64,000 nt of DNA, taken from positions 211,001 through 275,000 of the forward strand of contig NZ_SRLB01000009.1 of assembly GCF_004745635.1 (NCBI RefSeq). The letters are read 5' to 3'. The DNA is from Methylobacterium nonmethylotrophicum (GTDB taxonomy: Bacteria > Pseudomonadota > Alphaproteobacteria > Rhizobiales > Beijerinckiaceae). Every line of letters starts with the position of its first letter. Positions within the stretch are counted from its first letter, which is position 1. The notes under the pieces were generated by a model. That model saw only the letters and a program-made list of their open reading frames with translations. It searched no databases and was not told the origin of the DNA. The position numbers and the translations under genes are program-made. This document shows positions 45,551-54,386 of the stretch, piece after piece.

Positions 45551-46585
45551 TCACCGCGTGCCCGAGCCCGCCAGCTCCCGGACCGGCTCGGCCCGCTGCG
45601 ACTCCGCCTTCTGAATGTCGGCCAGGATCTCGTAGGAGCGAAGCCGCGCCCGGTGGTCGTAGATCGCCGCCGCGACCATCAGCTCGTCGGCTCCGGTGCG
45701 GGCCGCGATGGCGGCGAGGCCCTGGCGCACGGTCTCGGGCGAACCGACCACCGAGCAGGCCAGCATGCCGGAGGCCTGCAGCTTCTCATGGCCCGACCAG
45801 TAGGTCTCGATGTCGTCGATCGGCGGCGGCAGCTGGCCGCGGGTGCCCCGGAAGATGTTGGTGAAGGCCTGCTGGGCCGAGGTGAACAGGCGGCGCGCCT
45901 CGCCGTCGGTCTCCGCCGCGATCACGTTGACGCCGACCATGGCGTGAGGCTTGGCGAGTTGCGCCGAGGGCTCGAAGCGGGCGCGGTAGACCTCGAGCGC
46001 CTGCATCAGGGCATCGGGCGCGAAATGCGACGCGAAGGCGTAGGGCAGGCCCAGCATCGCGGCGAGCTGCGCCCCGAACAGGCTCGAGCCGAGGATCCAC
46101 AGCGGCACGTTGGTGCCCGTGCCGGGCACCGCCTGGATCACCCGGCCTTCGTCGAGCGGCCCGAGCAGGGTCTGGAGTTCCAGCACGTCCTGCGGGAAGT
46201 GGTCGGACGCCGCCGGGTCGCGGCGCAGCGCCCGCAAGGTGCGCTGGTCGGTGCCGGGCGCGCGGCCGAGGCCCAGGTCGATGCGGCCGGGATAGAGCTC
46301 GGCCAGCGTGCCGAACTGCTCGGCGATCACCATCGGCGAGTGGTTCGGCAGCATGATGCCGCCGGCCCCGACCCGGATCCGGTGCGTGCCCCCGGCGATG
46401 TAGCCGACCACCACGGAGGTCGCCGCGCTGGCGATGCCGGTCATGTTGTGGTGCTCGGCCACCCAGTAGCGGGTGAAGCCCCAGCGGTCGGCGTGCTGGG
46501 CGAGATCGAGCGTGTTGCGCAAGGCGTCGCCCGGCGTGGCGCCCCGCGGGATCGGCGCGAGGTCGAGGATGGAGAGTGGCGGCAT
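45551..46585 (-). CDS. Luciferase-like (LLM class) flavin-dependent oxidoreductase
   Basis: A 344-residue TIM-barrel flavoenzyme of the single-component LLM subgroup. It begins [12 protein letters not shown] and shows the FMN-region motifs [30 protein letters not shown], and [13 protein letters not shown]. Such proteins use FMNH2 or F420-like cofactors to oxidise diverse substrates; the substrate here is unknown. It converges on cysG. No partner flavin reductase is adjacent. Confidence 0.9.
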   Translation of the reverse strand: MPPLSILDLAPIPRGATPGDALRNTLDLAQHADRWGFTRYWVAEHHNMTGIASAATSVVVGYIAGGTHRIRVGAGGIMLPNHSPMVIAEQFGTLAELYPGRIDLGLGRAPGTDQRTLRALRRDPAASDHFPQDVLELQTLLGPLDEGRVIQAVPGTGTNVPLWILGSSLFGAQLAAMLGLPYAFASHFAPDALMQALEVYRARFEPSAQLAKPHAMVGVNVIAAETDGEARRLFTSAQQAFTNIFRGTRGQLPPPIDDIETYWSGHEKLQASGMLACSVVGSPETVRQGLAAIAARTGADELMVAAAIYDHRARLRSYEILADIQKAESQRAEPVRELAGSGTR

Positions 46586-46865
46586 CGGCGGATCCCGGTG
46601 TGAGTGCGTGTCCCCTGCTGGCGTTCAAGATTTGGCCGGAGGCCGGAGGATGCAAGCGCGCCGGGTCGATGCGTGACATGCAGTGGCAGCGCGGGCCGGC
46701 GCGGCCCTGGATCGATCCGAAGCCATACCGCCCTTTCTGACCAGGCGCATTCACACTGGTCAGAAGCCGTCCTGAGACTTCGAAACGAAGCCTTGCCCGC
46801 CCACACGCTTTCTCCGATGCTGAACGCCTGCGCCCGCGACCAGACGGGCGAACCGGGGAGGATCC

Positions 46866-47648
46866 ATGGCGGGCTTGTTCGATCTCACCGGCCGGGTGGC
46901 GGTGGTCACCGGCGGCAATGGCGGCATCGGGCTCGGGATGGCGGAGGCGCTGGCCGGGGCGGGCTGCGCGGTGTCGATCTGGGGCCGCGACGCGGACAAG
47001 AACCGGCGGGCGCTGGAACGCCTCGAAGCGACCGGCGCCCCGGTCGCCGCCGAGATCTGCGACGTTGCCGATCCGGCGGCGGTCCAGGCCGCCTTCGACG
47101 CCACGCTCGCCCGCTTCGGCCGGGTCGACGGGCTCTTCGCCAATGCGGGCGTCGCCGGGGGCGGGCGACGCTCGTTCCTCGAACGCGAGCCCGACGAGTG
47201 GCGGCGCACCTTCGCGATCAACCTCGACGGGGTGGTGGCGAGCTTCCAGGTCGCGGCCCGGCACATGGCCGAGCGGGCGGGCAACGGCGACGCCTTCGGG
47301 CGGCTGGTGGCCACGTCGAGCGTCGCCTCGCTGCTGGGTGCGGCCCGCAACGAGCATTACGGCGCCACCAAGGGCGCGCTCAACGCGATGGTGCGGGCGC
47401 TCGCGGTCGAGCTCGCCCGCTACGGCGTGACGGCGAACGCGATCCTGCCGGGCTGGATCGAGAGCGACATGACGGCGGGCCTGATGGCGAACGAGAAGTT
47501 CGTCACCTTCAACCTGCCGCGCATCCCCGCCCGCCGCTTCGGCCGGCCGGAGGACTTTGGCGGCATCGCCGTCTACCTGATGAGCGGGGCCTCCGCCTAC
47601 CACACCGGCCAGGTGCTGGTGATCGACGGCGGCTACACGGTGGCATGA
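46866..47648 (+). CDS. SDR-family oxidoreductase 1 of a coupled pair
   Basis: Classical SDR of 260 residues: TGGNGGIG cofactor loop near residue 16, NAGVAGG, catalytic Ser in ATSSVAS, YGATK with catalytic Tyr and Lys, and the C-terminus [11 protein letters not shown]. Asp or Arg after beta-2 (WGRDADKN) suggests a preference for NADP, an inference only. The ATG follows GGGGAGG by 5 bp. Its stop overlaps the second SDR as ATGA. Confidence 0.9.
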   Translation: MAGLFDLTGRVAVVTGGNGGIGLGMAEALAGAGCAVSIWGRDADKNRRALERLEATGAPVAAEICDVADPAAVQAAFDATLARFGRVDGLFANAGVAGGGRRSFLEREPDEWRRTFAINLDGVVASFQVAARHMAERAGNGDAFGRLVATSSVASLLGAARNEHYGATKGALNAMVRALAVELARYGVTANAILPGWIESDMTAGLMANEKFVTFNLPRIPARRFGRPEDFGGIAVYLMSGASAYHTGQVLVIDGGYTVA

Positions 47649-48442
47649 TGGCGCGCTTCACGAACAAGGCGGTCCTCGTCACGGGCGCCGGCAGCGGCAT
47701 CGGCCGCGCCTCGGCGCTGCTCTTTTCCCGCGAGGGCGCGGCGGTGGCGGTCGTCGACCGCGATGCGGCCGGCGCCGAGGAGAGTGTGGCACTCATCGCG
47801 GCCGAGGGCGGCCGGGCCCTGGCGCTCCCGGCCGATGCCGGCCGCGAGGCCGACGTGACCGGGTTCCTGGCGGCGGCCGAGCACGCCTTCGGCCGGCTCG
47901 ACGCCATCCACGCCAATGCGGGGATCGGCGGCGGCACCGTGCCGTTCACCGAGCAGAGCGTCGAGCTCTGGGAGGAGGTGCTGAGGATCAACCTGATCGG
48001 CGCCTTCCTGGCGATCAAGCATGGCGGGCCGCTGCTCCTGCGCCACGGCGGCGGGGCGATCGTCTGCACCGCCTCCGTCGCGGGCCTGCGCGCCAACGCG
48101 GCGGGCGCGGCCTACAGCGCCAGCAAGGCCGGGGTGATCAGCCTGGTCCAGACCGCCGCCGACGCCTTCGCGGGCTCGGGGCTGCGGATCAACGCCGTCT
48201 GCCCCGGCCTGATCGAGACCGGCATGACGGCAGGCCTGTTCGCCGCGGCCCGGGCGAAGGGCAAGGGCGACCGCATCGGCCAGCTCAACCCCTTGCGCCG
48301 GGCGGGTGCCCCGGAGGAGATCGCCGCCGCGGCCGTCTTCCTGGCGAGCGACGAGGCCTCCTACATCAACGGCCAGGCGCTCGCGGTCGATGGCGGCCTG
48401 TCGAGCACGCATCCGTTCGTGCCGCGGGCGCCGAGGGGCTGA
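47645..48442 (+). CDS. SDR-family oxidoreductase 2 of a coupled pair
   Basis: Classical SDR of 265 residues with TGAGSGIG near residue 15, NAGIGGG, the catalytic Ser in CTASVAG, YSASK, and the C-terminal [15 protein letters not shown] after beta-2 carries an Asp, the usual NAD-preferring pattern. The two SDRs differ clearly in sequence, so they are not a recent tandem duplication and may act in sequence. The ATG at 47645 overlaps the previous stop; a second ATG follows at once. Confidence 0.9.
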   Translation: MMARFTNKAVLVTGAGSGIGRASALLFSREGAAVAVVDRDAAGAEESVALIAAEGGRALALPADAGREADVTGFLAAAEHAFGRLDAIHANAGIGGGTVPFTEQSVELWEEVLRINLIGAFLAIKHGGPLLLRHGGGAIVCTASVAGLRANAAGAAYSASKAGVISLVQTAADAFAGSGLRINAVCPGLIETGMTAGLFAAARAKGKGDRIGQLNPLRRAGAPEEIAAAAVFLASDEASYINGQALAVDGGLSSTHPFVPRAPRG

Positions 48443-48528
48443 AGACAACAGGAATTCGGTAGAAAAAGGTCGAAAGCCTGATTGACTTGCGGTGTCAGCA
48501 GCCCACAGATGCCTTCCCCCTGCCCGCG

Positions 48529-48664
48529 ACCTCATCCTGAGGTGCGACCGGAGGGAGCCTCGAAGGAGGGCTCCAGAAGGCTCTGCGATCCCTGGAGCGC
48601 TCCTTCGAGGCCGTCGATCAAAGATCGAATCGATCTCCGATCGCCGGTCACCTTAGGATGAGGT
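48529..48664. repeat. Long palindromic intergenic repeat, family A copy 3
   Basis: CGACCTCATCCTGAGGTGCG and CACCTTAGGATGAGGT arms enclose GGAGCCTCGAAGGAGGGCTC versus GAGCGCTCCTTCGAGG. A GATCAAAGATCGAATCGATC stretch lies near the right arm. It fills most of the gap between the converging SDR pair and the Ro60 gene. Confidence 0.75.
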
Positions 48665-48719
48665 CGTGGGCAGGATAAACGATCCTGATGAGATCAAGCA
48701 GACGCCGCGACAACAGCAA

Positions 48720-48754
48720 GGGGCGGCTCTCCGGTTGGAGAGCCGCCCCCTTTT
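48720..48754 (+). terminator. Strong Rho-independent terminator
   Basis: Perfect 13-bp stem (GGGGCGGCTCTCC / GGAGAGCCGCCCC) with a GGTT loop, followed by CTTTT on the plus strand. It ends the SDR transcript and may also stop the converging Ro60 transcript. Confidence 0.8.
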
Positions 48755-48755
48755 G

Positions 48756-50339
48756 TCAGGCGCGGAGGAAGTCCGCGATCACTGCCGGCGCCGCGGCGTC
48801 GAAGCCGACGACGTCGAGCATGCCGGCATCGTCCGGATCGGCGATGCTGAAGCCGTTGGAGACGAGCCCCACGACCACCAGCTTCGCCGGGATCCCGGTC
48901 TTCTCCCGGTATTCCCGCAGCGCCTGAACCGGGTGCACCGGCCCGGCCCAGGTCTCCGAGTCGGTGTAGACCACGAACGCGTCGGCCTGGATGCCGCGCG
49001 CCAGCGCCCACCGCATCGGCAGCGCGCAATCGGTGCTGCCGAAGGGCAGACCGGCGGTGGCCGCCACCGCCGCGTCGAGCCGCAGCGACGGCCCGAGCGG
49101 CAGCGGCGTCAGCCCGGCCTCGCCCCCGGTGAACCCGACCACCTGCCAGCGCTCCTCGGTCGCCGCGGTGACGAGCGCCATCGCGGCGGCCGCCTCCCGG
49201 GGCGTCAGGCCCGACCCCGCGACCCGGCCCGAGGCCATCGACCCCGACACGTCGAGGGCGAGGACCAGGCGCCGTCCCGTCGGCTCCACCGCCCGGAAGG
49301 CGGTGTAGAAGGCGGCGTTCAGCGCCTCGACGACGGCCGCGACCGGCTCCCAGGCCAGGCGCCCGAGGACACCGCGCCCGGAGGCGTATGTCTTGAGCGC
49401 GACGAGGAGCGCCATCGGGTGCAGGCGCGCCTTGAGCAGGCGCTCCCGGTCCGACAGCACCGCCACGACATGCGCCGTGCCGGGCGAGAACGGGGCCACC
49501 ACCCCGGCCGCGGTCAGGCGGCCGAGCTGGCGCACGAGGGCGCCGACCGGCATCCCCTCGAGCAGCGCCTCGTTCACGACGCGGCTCGCCAGCAACCCGG
49601 TCGGCAGCGCCTCCCAGGGAAGGCGATGCGCCCGCACCAGGGCGGCCGCGCCCTCCGGATCGAGCCCCGGCGCCTGGGCCGCCGCGAAGGCGTGGACCAG
49701 GGCCGGCGCCTCCGCCGCGAGGGTGCCGCGGCAGATCCAGTCGAACAGCGCCTTGCGCGCCGGCTCGTCCGTCTCCGGATGGGCGAGGCGCAGGAGATCG
49801 CGGTGGGTCCAGCCGGCCCGGTTGCGGACCTTCACCGCCTGGAACGCCGCGGCGTCCACCGGCCGGTCGAGGTACCAGCGCCCGACCGCCCGGCGCAACG
49901 ACCGACCCCAGCCGCGGCTCGCCTCGACCGAGGCGGCGAACTGGAACAGGTGCGTGCCGGTGCGGCAGACCCGCGGCAGGGCGGCCAGCGCCGCGCGCCG
50001 GGTCTCCAGGCTCTCTGCGCCCGCCGCGAGCGCGAGCGCGAAGATTGCCGGGTCCGGCTTCGGCGCCCGCCCGCCCTCGCTCACCGCCACGATCGCCGCC
50101 ACCGCCCGCGCCCCGTCGGCCGCAAGGCAGCGCAGCACCGCGGCGGCGTTGTCGCGGGTCAGGGCGCGCTCGCCGGCGTAGAACGAGCCGCCCTCGCTGC
50201 CGAGCACCAGGAAGCGCGCGAGGCGGGTCCAGTCGTCGACCGGGAAGGCATGGCCGCCGGCGGCGTTCGGCACGGTGCGGGGAATGGGCTCCGACTGCGG
50301 GGTGCGCCGGAGCGAGAACTGCTTGGCGAAGGGGAACAT
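48756..50339 (-). CDS. rsr: Ro60/TROVE domain RNA-binding protein (Rsr)
   Basis: A 527-residue orthologue of the Ro60 autoantigen. The N-terminal two thirds are the TROVE domain of HEAT-like helical repeats, starting FPVDDWTRLARFLVLGSEGGSFY and including KVRNRAGWTHRDLLRLAHP. The C-terminal von Willebrand A domain has an intact MIDAS motif, LALDVSGSMAS. Bacterial Rsr proteins bind Y RNAs and work with exoribonucleases such as PNPase in RNA degradation and stress recovery. Two candidate Y RNAs lie immediately upstream on the same strand. The ATG at 50339 has a GAAAGGAG site. Confidence 0.94.
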   Translation of the reverse strand: MFPFAKQFSLRRTPQSEPIPRTVPNAAGGHAFPVDDWTRLARFLVLGSEGGSFYAGERALTRDNAAAVLRCLAADGARAVAAIVAVSEGGRAPKPDPAIFALALAAGAESLETRRAALAALPRVCRTGTHLFQFAASVEASRGWGRSLRRAVGRWYLDRPVDAAAFQAVKVRNRAGWTHRDLLRLAHPETDEPARKALFDWICRGTLAAEAPALVHAFAAAQAPGLDPEGAAALVRAHRLPWEALPTGLLASRVVNEALLEGMPVGALVRQLGRLTAAGVVAPFSPGTAHVVAVLSDRERLLKARLHPMALLVALKTYASGRGVLGRLAWEPVAAVVEALNAAFYTAFRAVEPTGRRLVLALDVSGSMASGRVAGSGLTPREAAAAMALVTAATEERWQVVGFTGGEAGLTPLPLGPSLRLDAAVAATAGLPFGSTDCALPMRWALARGIQADAFVVYTDSETWAGPVHPVQALREYREKTGIPAKLVVVGLVSNGFSIADPDDAGMLDVVGFDAAAPAVIADFLRA

Positions 50340-50412
50340 CGCTCGCTCCTTTCGGGATCGCGCCGGGACACGGGGAGGCGCGACGGTTCGGCCGCGAGGC
50401 GCGGCCGTCTCA

Positions 50413-50436
50413 CCCGCCGGAGCGGGCTCCGGCGGG
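50413..50436. terminator. Hairpin between Y RNA locus and rsr
   Basis: CCCGCCGGAGC and GCTCCGGCGGG form an 11-bp near-perfect stem with a 2-nt loop. It would separate the Y RNA genes from rsr on the minus strand. No T-run follows. Confidence 0.45.
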
Positions 50437-50478
50437 ATCTCGGGTGAGAGACTGAAGGGGCCGCACGGGCGTGATCAC

Positions 50479-50566
50479 GGCGAAGGGATTCTGCTCACCC
50501 GGCGCTCGGGGCGGGGCGGAAAACGCCCCGCTCCAGCCCTTCCGGGTCCCTGAGGTAACCTTCGCC
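50479..50566 (-). ncRNA. Candidate Y RNA 2 (hairpin form, no tRNA mimic)
   Basis: On the minus strand GGCGAAGG pairs perfectly with CCUUCGCC 88 nt apart. Inside, CUC pairs with GAG, ACCCGG with CCGGGU, and an apical GCGGGGCG / CGCCCCGC stem has a UUUUC loop. GCGAAGGUUACC near the 5' end is shared with Y RNA 1 (GGGAAGGUUACC) and resembles the CCGAAGGUA Ro-binding core of animal Y RNAs. The position just upstream of rsr supports the call. Ends are not defined, and pairing with Y RNA 1 as one longer RNA is possible. Confidence 0.6.
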
Positions 50567-50580
50567 TGCCGGCCCGTGCG

Positions 50581-50715
50581 GGCCGCGCGGTCGTGGTGTG
50601 AGAGAAGGCGTGCGGTGCTCTACCGGCTGAGCTACGGGCCTTGCGACCCGGCGGGACTCGAACCCGCGACCTCCCCATTATAAGTGGTAACCTTCCCTCG
50701 CCGGCCCGCGCGGCC
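50581..50715 (-). ncRNA. Candidate Y RNA 1 (YrlA-like) with permuted tRNA mimic
   Basis: A 10-bp perfect end stem (GGCCGCGCGG / CCGCGCGGCC) encloses a tRNA-like module at 50602-50676. In minus-strand order: GGGGAGG paired with CCUUCUC; T arm GCGGG-UUCGAGU-CCCGC; an acceptor-like stem GGGUC/GGCCC closed by GCAA; D arm GCUC-AGCCGGUA-GAGC. The T-then-D order with a closed acceptor means it cannot be a normal tRNA and matches the permuted mimic of bacterial YrlA RNAs. GGGAAGGUUACC upstream is the probable Rsr site. It lies about 240 bp upstream of rsr, on the same strand. The outer ends are inferred. Confidence 0.78.
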
Positions 50716-51259
50716 GTGAGGTGGAACGGGACCGCGATCCGGTTCGGCGGCGAGACCGGCCGGCCGACGGACCTAGCGTCCGCGCCTCACGGTGACCCTC
50801 GCCGACCGGCACGCACGCGCCCGACCGGTCTCGATGTTGGGAGAGGATTGCGCCTGAGGCGCGATCCCGGGGTCAGGCTGCCGCGCAACCTCGTCCGGGA
50901 TTCGGCCGTCGCCGTTTGTCGCCCGTCGGACGGGCGCAGGGGGCGATCATGTCGCGCTCAAGCATGCGTGTCTCCGTCCGCGAGGGACCAAAAGGTGACG
51001 CGGACATGCTGTCGACGCTCGGTGATTGGCAATAACCGAACGCCTCCGGCCCGCGCCGGCGACTCTGGCCTGCCGGTCGTGACCGATCGAGGTGGACTTG
51101 GGCCATGGGCCCCAGCGGCTCGCGACCGCGGACGTCCGAGAGGGAGCGATAACCCTCGATCACCGGCCCGGCAGGCCGACGGCGAGGGGAATACGGTCAA
51201 GGCCGCGTCGCGTCAACCGGAAACTTGAATAATCTTTCAGTTCGGGCCATCTCGGGCCC
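50716..51259. other. Intergenic region upstream of the Y RNA locus
   Basis: About 540 bp of GC-rich DNA with no supported gene. It must contain the promoter for the Y RNAs (minus strand) and for the small HTH gene (plus strand). A weak hairpin at 50749-50803 is discussed among the rejected items. Confidence 0.4.
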
Positions 51260-51526
51260 ATGGCATCCCTTTCCATCACCCCGGCCCAGATCCGCGCCGG
51301 ACGCGGCCTGCTGAAATGGACGCAGGCCGTGCTGGCCGCCCGCGCGGCGGTGTCGGTCGTGACCTTGAACATGATCGAGAGCGACCAGGTGGCGCCGCGC
51401 ACGCGCACCCTGGCGGCGATCCAGGCGGCCCTGGAGCGCGAGGGCGTGCGCTTCATCGGCGACGCGGCGGAGGGCTACGGCGTGCTGCTGCGTCCGGCGC
51501 CGGACGCGGCCGTCAGAACGGGCTGA
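51260..51526 (+). CDS. Small XRE-like helix-turn-helix protein
   Basis: An 88-residue protein with one lambda-repressor-like HTH: SITPAQIRAGRGLLKWTQAVLA, then SVVTLNMIES and TLAAIQAALEREGVRFI. This pattern is common in alphaproteobacterial stand-alone XRE regulators. Its target is unknown. Its end overlaps the convergent binding-protein gene by 14 bp. It resembles the small HTH gene at 56348, which lies inside the transposon. Confidence 0.8.
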   Translation: MASLSITPAQIRAGRGLLKWTQAVLAARAAVSVVTLNMIESDQVAPRTRTLAAIQAALEREGVRFIGDAAEGYGVLLRPAPDAAVRTG

Positions 51527-52352
51527 CCGGGAAGAACCGCAGGTACAGTTCGGCGTACTTGCCCTCGTCCCACAGGCGCTGGAGCGCGTCGTCGAGGGCG
51601 CGGGCCAGGACCTGGTCCTCCTTGCGGGTGACGAAGCCGATGCCCTCGCCGAAGTAGCGGTTCTCCAGGTAGTCGCCGCCCGCGAACGCGCAGCATCCGC
51701 CCGCGTCGGTGCCGCCGATCCACAAGGCCAGCGCCAGCCCGTCGCCGAACAGGTATTCGATCTCGCCCCGGCGCAGGGCCGCCTCGGCGGTGGCGAGGTC
51801 GGGATAGGTCTTCGGCGTGACGCGGAAGAAGGTGCGCAGGTAAGCCTCGTGGGCGGTGCCCGAGACGACGCCGGTCGGATGCTCGGCCAGGACCTTCACG
51901 TCCGGCGCCGGCAGGCTTTTGTCGCCCCGCACCGCGAAGCGGGCGGGCCAGCGGAAATAGGGCCTGGTCGCCCGGTTGTCGGCCCGTAGGGTGGCGGTGA
52001 GCGGGATCGCGGCCGCCACCACGTCGCCCTGGTTGGCCTGGAGCGCGTCGAGCAGCGTGTCGAAGCGGCGCACCTGCACGGTGCAGGTCAGGCCGAGCTT
52101 CTCGCAGGCCGCCCGGGCGAGCTCGACCGAGAAGCCGGTCGGGTTGCCGTCCGGCCCGGCGAAGTGCAGCGGCGGGTACTCGTCGTCGGTGAGGAAGCGG
52201 ACTGGGCGCGTCGTCTGAGGCGGCTCGGGCCGCTCGAGCCGGGCCCGCGGGTTCCAGAAATTCGGGATCGTCACCGCCTCGGCGGCCGAAGCGGGGAATG
52301 CGGCCAGCACCCACAGGGCTGCCAGCAAGCCGCGAAGCTGACCCTGCGGCAT
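51513..52352 (-). CDS. Periplasmic substrate-binding protein (amino-acid-binding family 3 type)
   Basis: About 279 residues with a signal peptide (LRGLLAALWVLAAFPASAAEA, core LLAALWVLAAFPASAAEA). The domain follows the family 3 SBP pattern: FLTDDEYPPLHFAGPDGNPTGF, ELARAACEKLGL, GDVVAAAIPLT, and a C-terminal LQRLWDEGKYAELYLRFF. Such proteins feed polar amino acid importers or act as sensors. No permease or ATPase is adjacent, so its partner is elsewhere or it works alone. The ATG at 52352 starts the signal peptide; in-frame ATGs further upstream (52421) are alternatives. Confidence 0.82.
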   Translation of the reverse strand: MPQGQLRGLLAALWVLAAFPASAAEAVTIPNFWNPRARLERPEPPQTTRPVRFLTDDEYPPLHFAGPDGNPTGFSVELARAACEKLGLTCTVQVRRFDTLLDALQANQGDVVAAAIPLTATLRADNRATRPYFRWPARFAVRGDKSLPAPDVKVLAEHPTGVVSGTAHEAYLRTFFRVTPKTYPDLATAEAALRRGEIEYLFGDGLALALWIGGTDAGGCCAFAGGDYLENRYFGEGIGFVTRKEDQVLARALDDALQRLWDEGKYAELYLRFFPVSPF

Positions 52353-52476
52353 CCGCGCCACGGTTGCGAGGAATCCGCCGGCGGAGAAACGCGACGCTGT
52401 CGCGGGGACGGGGTGAGCCATAGGCTCTCGTACCACGAACCTCCTCCGGGGGGAGTCCGCAAGTTCGGGGCCCGTC

Positions 52477-53251
52477 ATGTTCGTCGAGGTTCGGTCTCCG
52501 CGCGGCGCCGCCGTCACGCTCCCGGGCGAGCTCGCCTTCCTGCTCGGCCAGGGCGTCGACCTGGACCTCGTCCGGGATGCCGCCGCCCTGGCGCGGCGGG
52601 AGGGGACGGCGCCGGCGGCGGCCCTGCTGCGGGCCGGCCTGATGAGCGAGGCGGCGTACTACGCGGCGCTCGCCCGGGCCCTCGGCCGGCCATTCCGGGG
52701 CGAGGGCCTGGCGCTGCACCCGGAGGTGCGCTTTCCGGAGGATGTCCGCCTCGGCGCGACGATGGGCGCCGGGGGCGAGCTGGTCCTCGCCCCACCGCCC
52801 GAGGCGGTGGCGGCCCTCCTCGCGACCGGGGTGCCACCGGGCGCGGTCTTCACCACCCCGGCGGCGCTCGCGGCCGCGGTGCTCAGCGCCGCCGGCCCCC
52901 GGGCGGCGGCCCGGGCCGCCGAGGCGCTCGAGGTACGGGCGCCGGACTGGGCCTACCGCCCGGGCCTGCATCCGGGGCAGTGCCTCGTCCTGGTACTCAT
53001 CCTCGCCGCTTGCCTGCTGCTCCTCGACGCCGCTTCCTGGCTGCAGCTCGCCGCTCTGGCTCTGCTCAATTTCGTCGTCCTGGCGGTGATCGTCTTCCGC
53101 CTCGCCGCGCCGCTCCTGCGGCCCGATCCCCCGCCGGATCCCGCCCGCGTGCCGGACGCGGAGCTGCCGGTCTACACCGTGCTGGTGGCGCTCTACCGCG
53201 AGACCCGGGTGGTGCCGCGCCTGGTGCGCGCGCTGGCGCGGCTCGATTACC
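52477..53251 (+). pseudogene. Glycosyltransferase (NfrB/GT2-like), N-terminal part, split by transposon
   Basis: The first 258 codons of a membrane glycosyltransferase. Residues 1-110 resemble the GspE/MshEN-type N-terminal domain found in NfrB-like enzymes (LLGQGVDLDLVRDAAALARREG). Two transmembrane segments follow (residues 170-208). The GT2 domain then begins, VYTVLVALYRETRVVPRLV, and is cut in LARLDYP at 53251. A truncated product would read on 11 codons into the element and stop at 53284-53286. The remaining part starts at 58335. Removing the element and one 8-bp target copy restores one 610-residue frame. Confidence 0.88.
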
Positions 53252-53289
53252 CGGTATTATGCAGCAAGCTCACCGGAAAGCGTTGAGGT
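53244..53289. repeat. Left target duplication and terminal inverted repeat
   Basis: 53244-53251 is CGATTACC, the target copy. 53252-53289 is the left 38-bp terminal repeat, ending GCGTTGAGGT. It is identical, in reverse complement, to 58289-58326. Confidence 0.95.
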
Positions 53290-53445
53290 GGGCGGACAAG
53301 TTATATCGCTTGTAGGGTGTGTGCGGCTTTACGGCCTCAACGAGGAGACATATGTTGCAACCCCGCCTCGGAACGCCGTTCCGCTTCCTACATAATTACC
53401 AATGCCGGAGTCGGTCAGTTGACTTTCCAGTCAACCGATACCCAT

Positions 53446-53916
53446 ATGGCAGCTCTGGTAGCGGCCGGCGAGTTGCGCCTGTTCCTCCCTCACCTGAGGC
53501 CGGATCAAGCGTACCGCCGACGTTTGTGGCTAACCACAGAGGTGTGGGATTGGGTTCAGTTTAACCAAGGCGCAACCAACCGGGAGCGTGAGCACAGGGC
53601 TGACGCCCGTGTTTTTCTGAAACGATTTGTGACAGGCGAGGACTTTGATGATGACATCAAGCTTAAGCCTCTTCGGCCCCATGCCGATGGCCTGTACGCC
53701 TTTCGTGTTCTCTTCCAGCCACAGCACCGTATCATCGGTGGGTTTCTTGGGCCGGGCGAGTTCGTAGCTACCGCGCATCGACTTCGATACGAGCTGCGAA
53801 CCGGAACCTGGGTTCCTACTCTGACCCACGCCAAGAATGAGTGGCAGCGCCTTCTCCCGCAGCACCCCAGATCCAAAGCTACTCGTAGCGCCAACTTAGT
53901 GGACTGTGATCCATGA
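53446..53916 (+). CDS. Toxin-like protein of a putative type II pair (RelE/HigB-like)
   Basis: About 156 residues from the ATG at 53446; a GTG at 53317 would give 199. The core (VWDWVQFNQGATNREREHRADARVFLKRFV, FDDDIKLKPLRPHADGLYAFRVLF and HRIIGGFLGPGEFVATAHRLR) has the strand order and basic character of RelE/HigB-type or Gp49-like ribonuclease toxins. In particular the LYAFRV and HRIIGGF strands fit. The stop overlaps an XRE-domain gene as ATGA, the usual HigB-HigA order. The family match is by pattern and is moderate. Confidence 0.55.
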   Translation: MAALVAAGELRLFLPHLRPDQAYRRRLWLTTEVWDWVQFNQGATNREREHRADARVFLKRFVTGEDFDDDIKLKPLRPHADGLYAFRVLFQPQHRIIGGFLGPGEFVATAHRLRYELRTGTWVPTLTHAKNEWQRLLPQHPRSKATRSANLVDCDP

Positions 53917-54386
53917 GCACATTCATTCCAAGCCCTATCAGCGTCGCAGATCAGGATGATCTGCGCGCCGATGCGCGCGCGGAGATGTTTTTTGCTCTAC
54001 GCAAAGCCTTTGGGGAGCGATCCAAGCAGTGCGGAATTAAGGCCAAGGATCTTAGTGATATTTTAGGAAAAGATAAAAGTTATGTCTCTCGCGTATTAAA
54101 TGGATCGAATGGCTCGATAGATTTTGAAACATTATATGTTTTTATGAATGCGCTCGGATATCACCTGCCGCTTGACCCGGTGTCTTTTGAGCGACTTCAT
54201 GCCAAAAAGTCCAACATAGATGTTAAACCTAAATATTATAATGGCGACACTAACATAAAGTCAAACCTCTATGCTATTCGATTTTCGAACATAAATATAG
54301 ATGATAGCACGCCATCAGTAATGAGCACTCGTAGGCCGAAAATCAAGAAAGTCCAACCGGCATCGGAAAACTCAAATGCCTCATAA
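53913..54386 (+). CDS. XRE-family antitoxin-like regulator
   Basis: A 157-residue protein with an HTH at about residues 20-70: RADARAEMFFALRKAF, then KAKDLSDILGKDKSYVSRVLNG (core LSDILGKDKSYVSRVLNG) and IDFETLYVFMNALGYHL. The C-terminal half is Asn/Lys-rich and looks disordered. It is coupled to the toxin-like gene by an ATGA overlap. Codon use is AT-rich, unlike the host, consistent with transfer. As an antitoxin it would bind the toxin and its own promoter; this is inferred. Confidence 0.75.
   Translation: MSTFIPSPISVADQDDLRADARAEMFFALRKAFGERSKQCGIKAKDLSDILGKDKSYVSRVLNGSNGSIDFETLYVFMNALGYHLPLDPVSFERLHAKKSNIDVKPKYYNGDTNIKSNLYAIRFSNINIDDSTPSVMSTRRPKIKKVQPASENSNAS

Noticed and set aside
50602..50676. 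Ordinary tRNA gene suggested by strong T-arm and D-arm matches
   Set aside because: The arms are in reverse order (T before D), the acceptor-like stem is closed by GCAA, and there is no anticodon arm. It is a tRNA mimic within a Y RNA, not a tRNA.
50749..50803. A third Y-like hairpin with GGCGAG / CTCGCC ends on the minus strand
   Set aside because: It lacks the GAAGG core shared by the other two, and the inner pairing is weak. In DNA this GC-rich such a hairpin is expected by chance.
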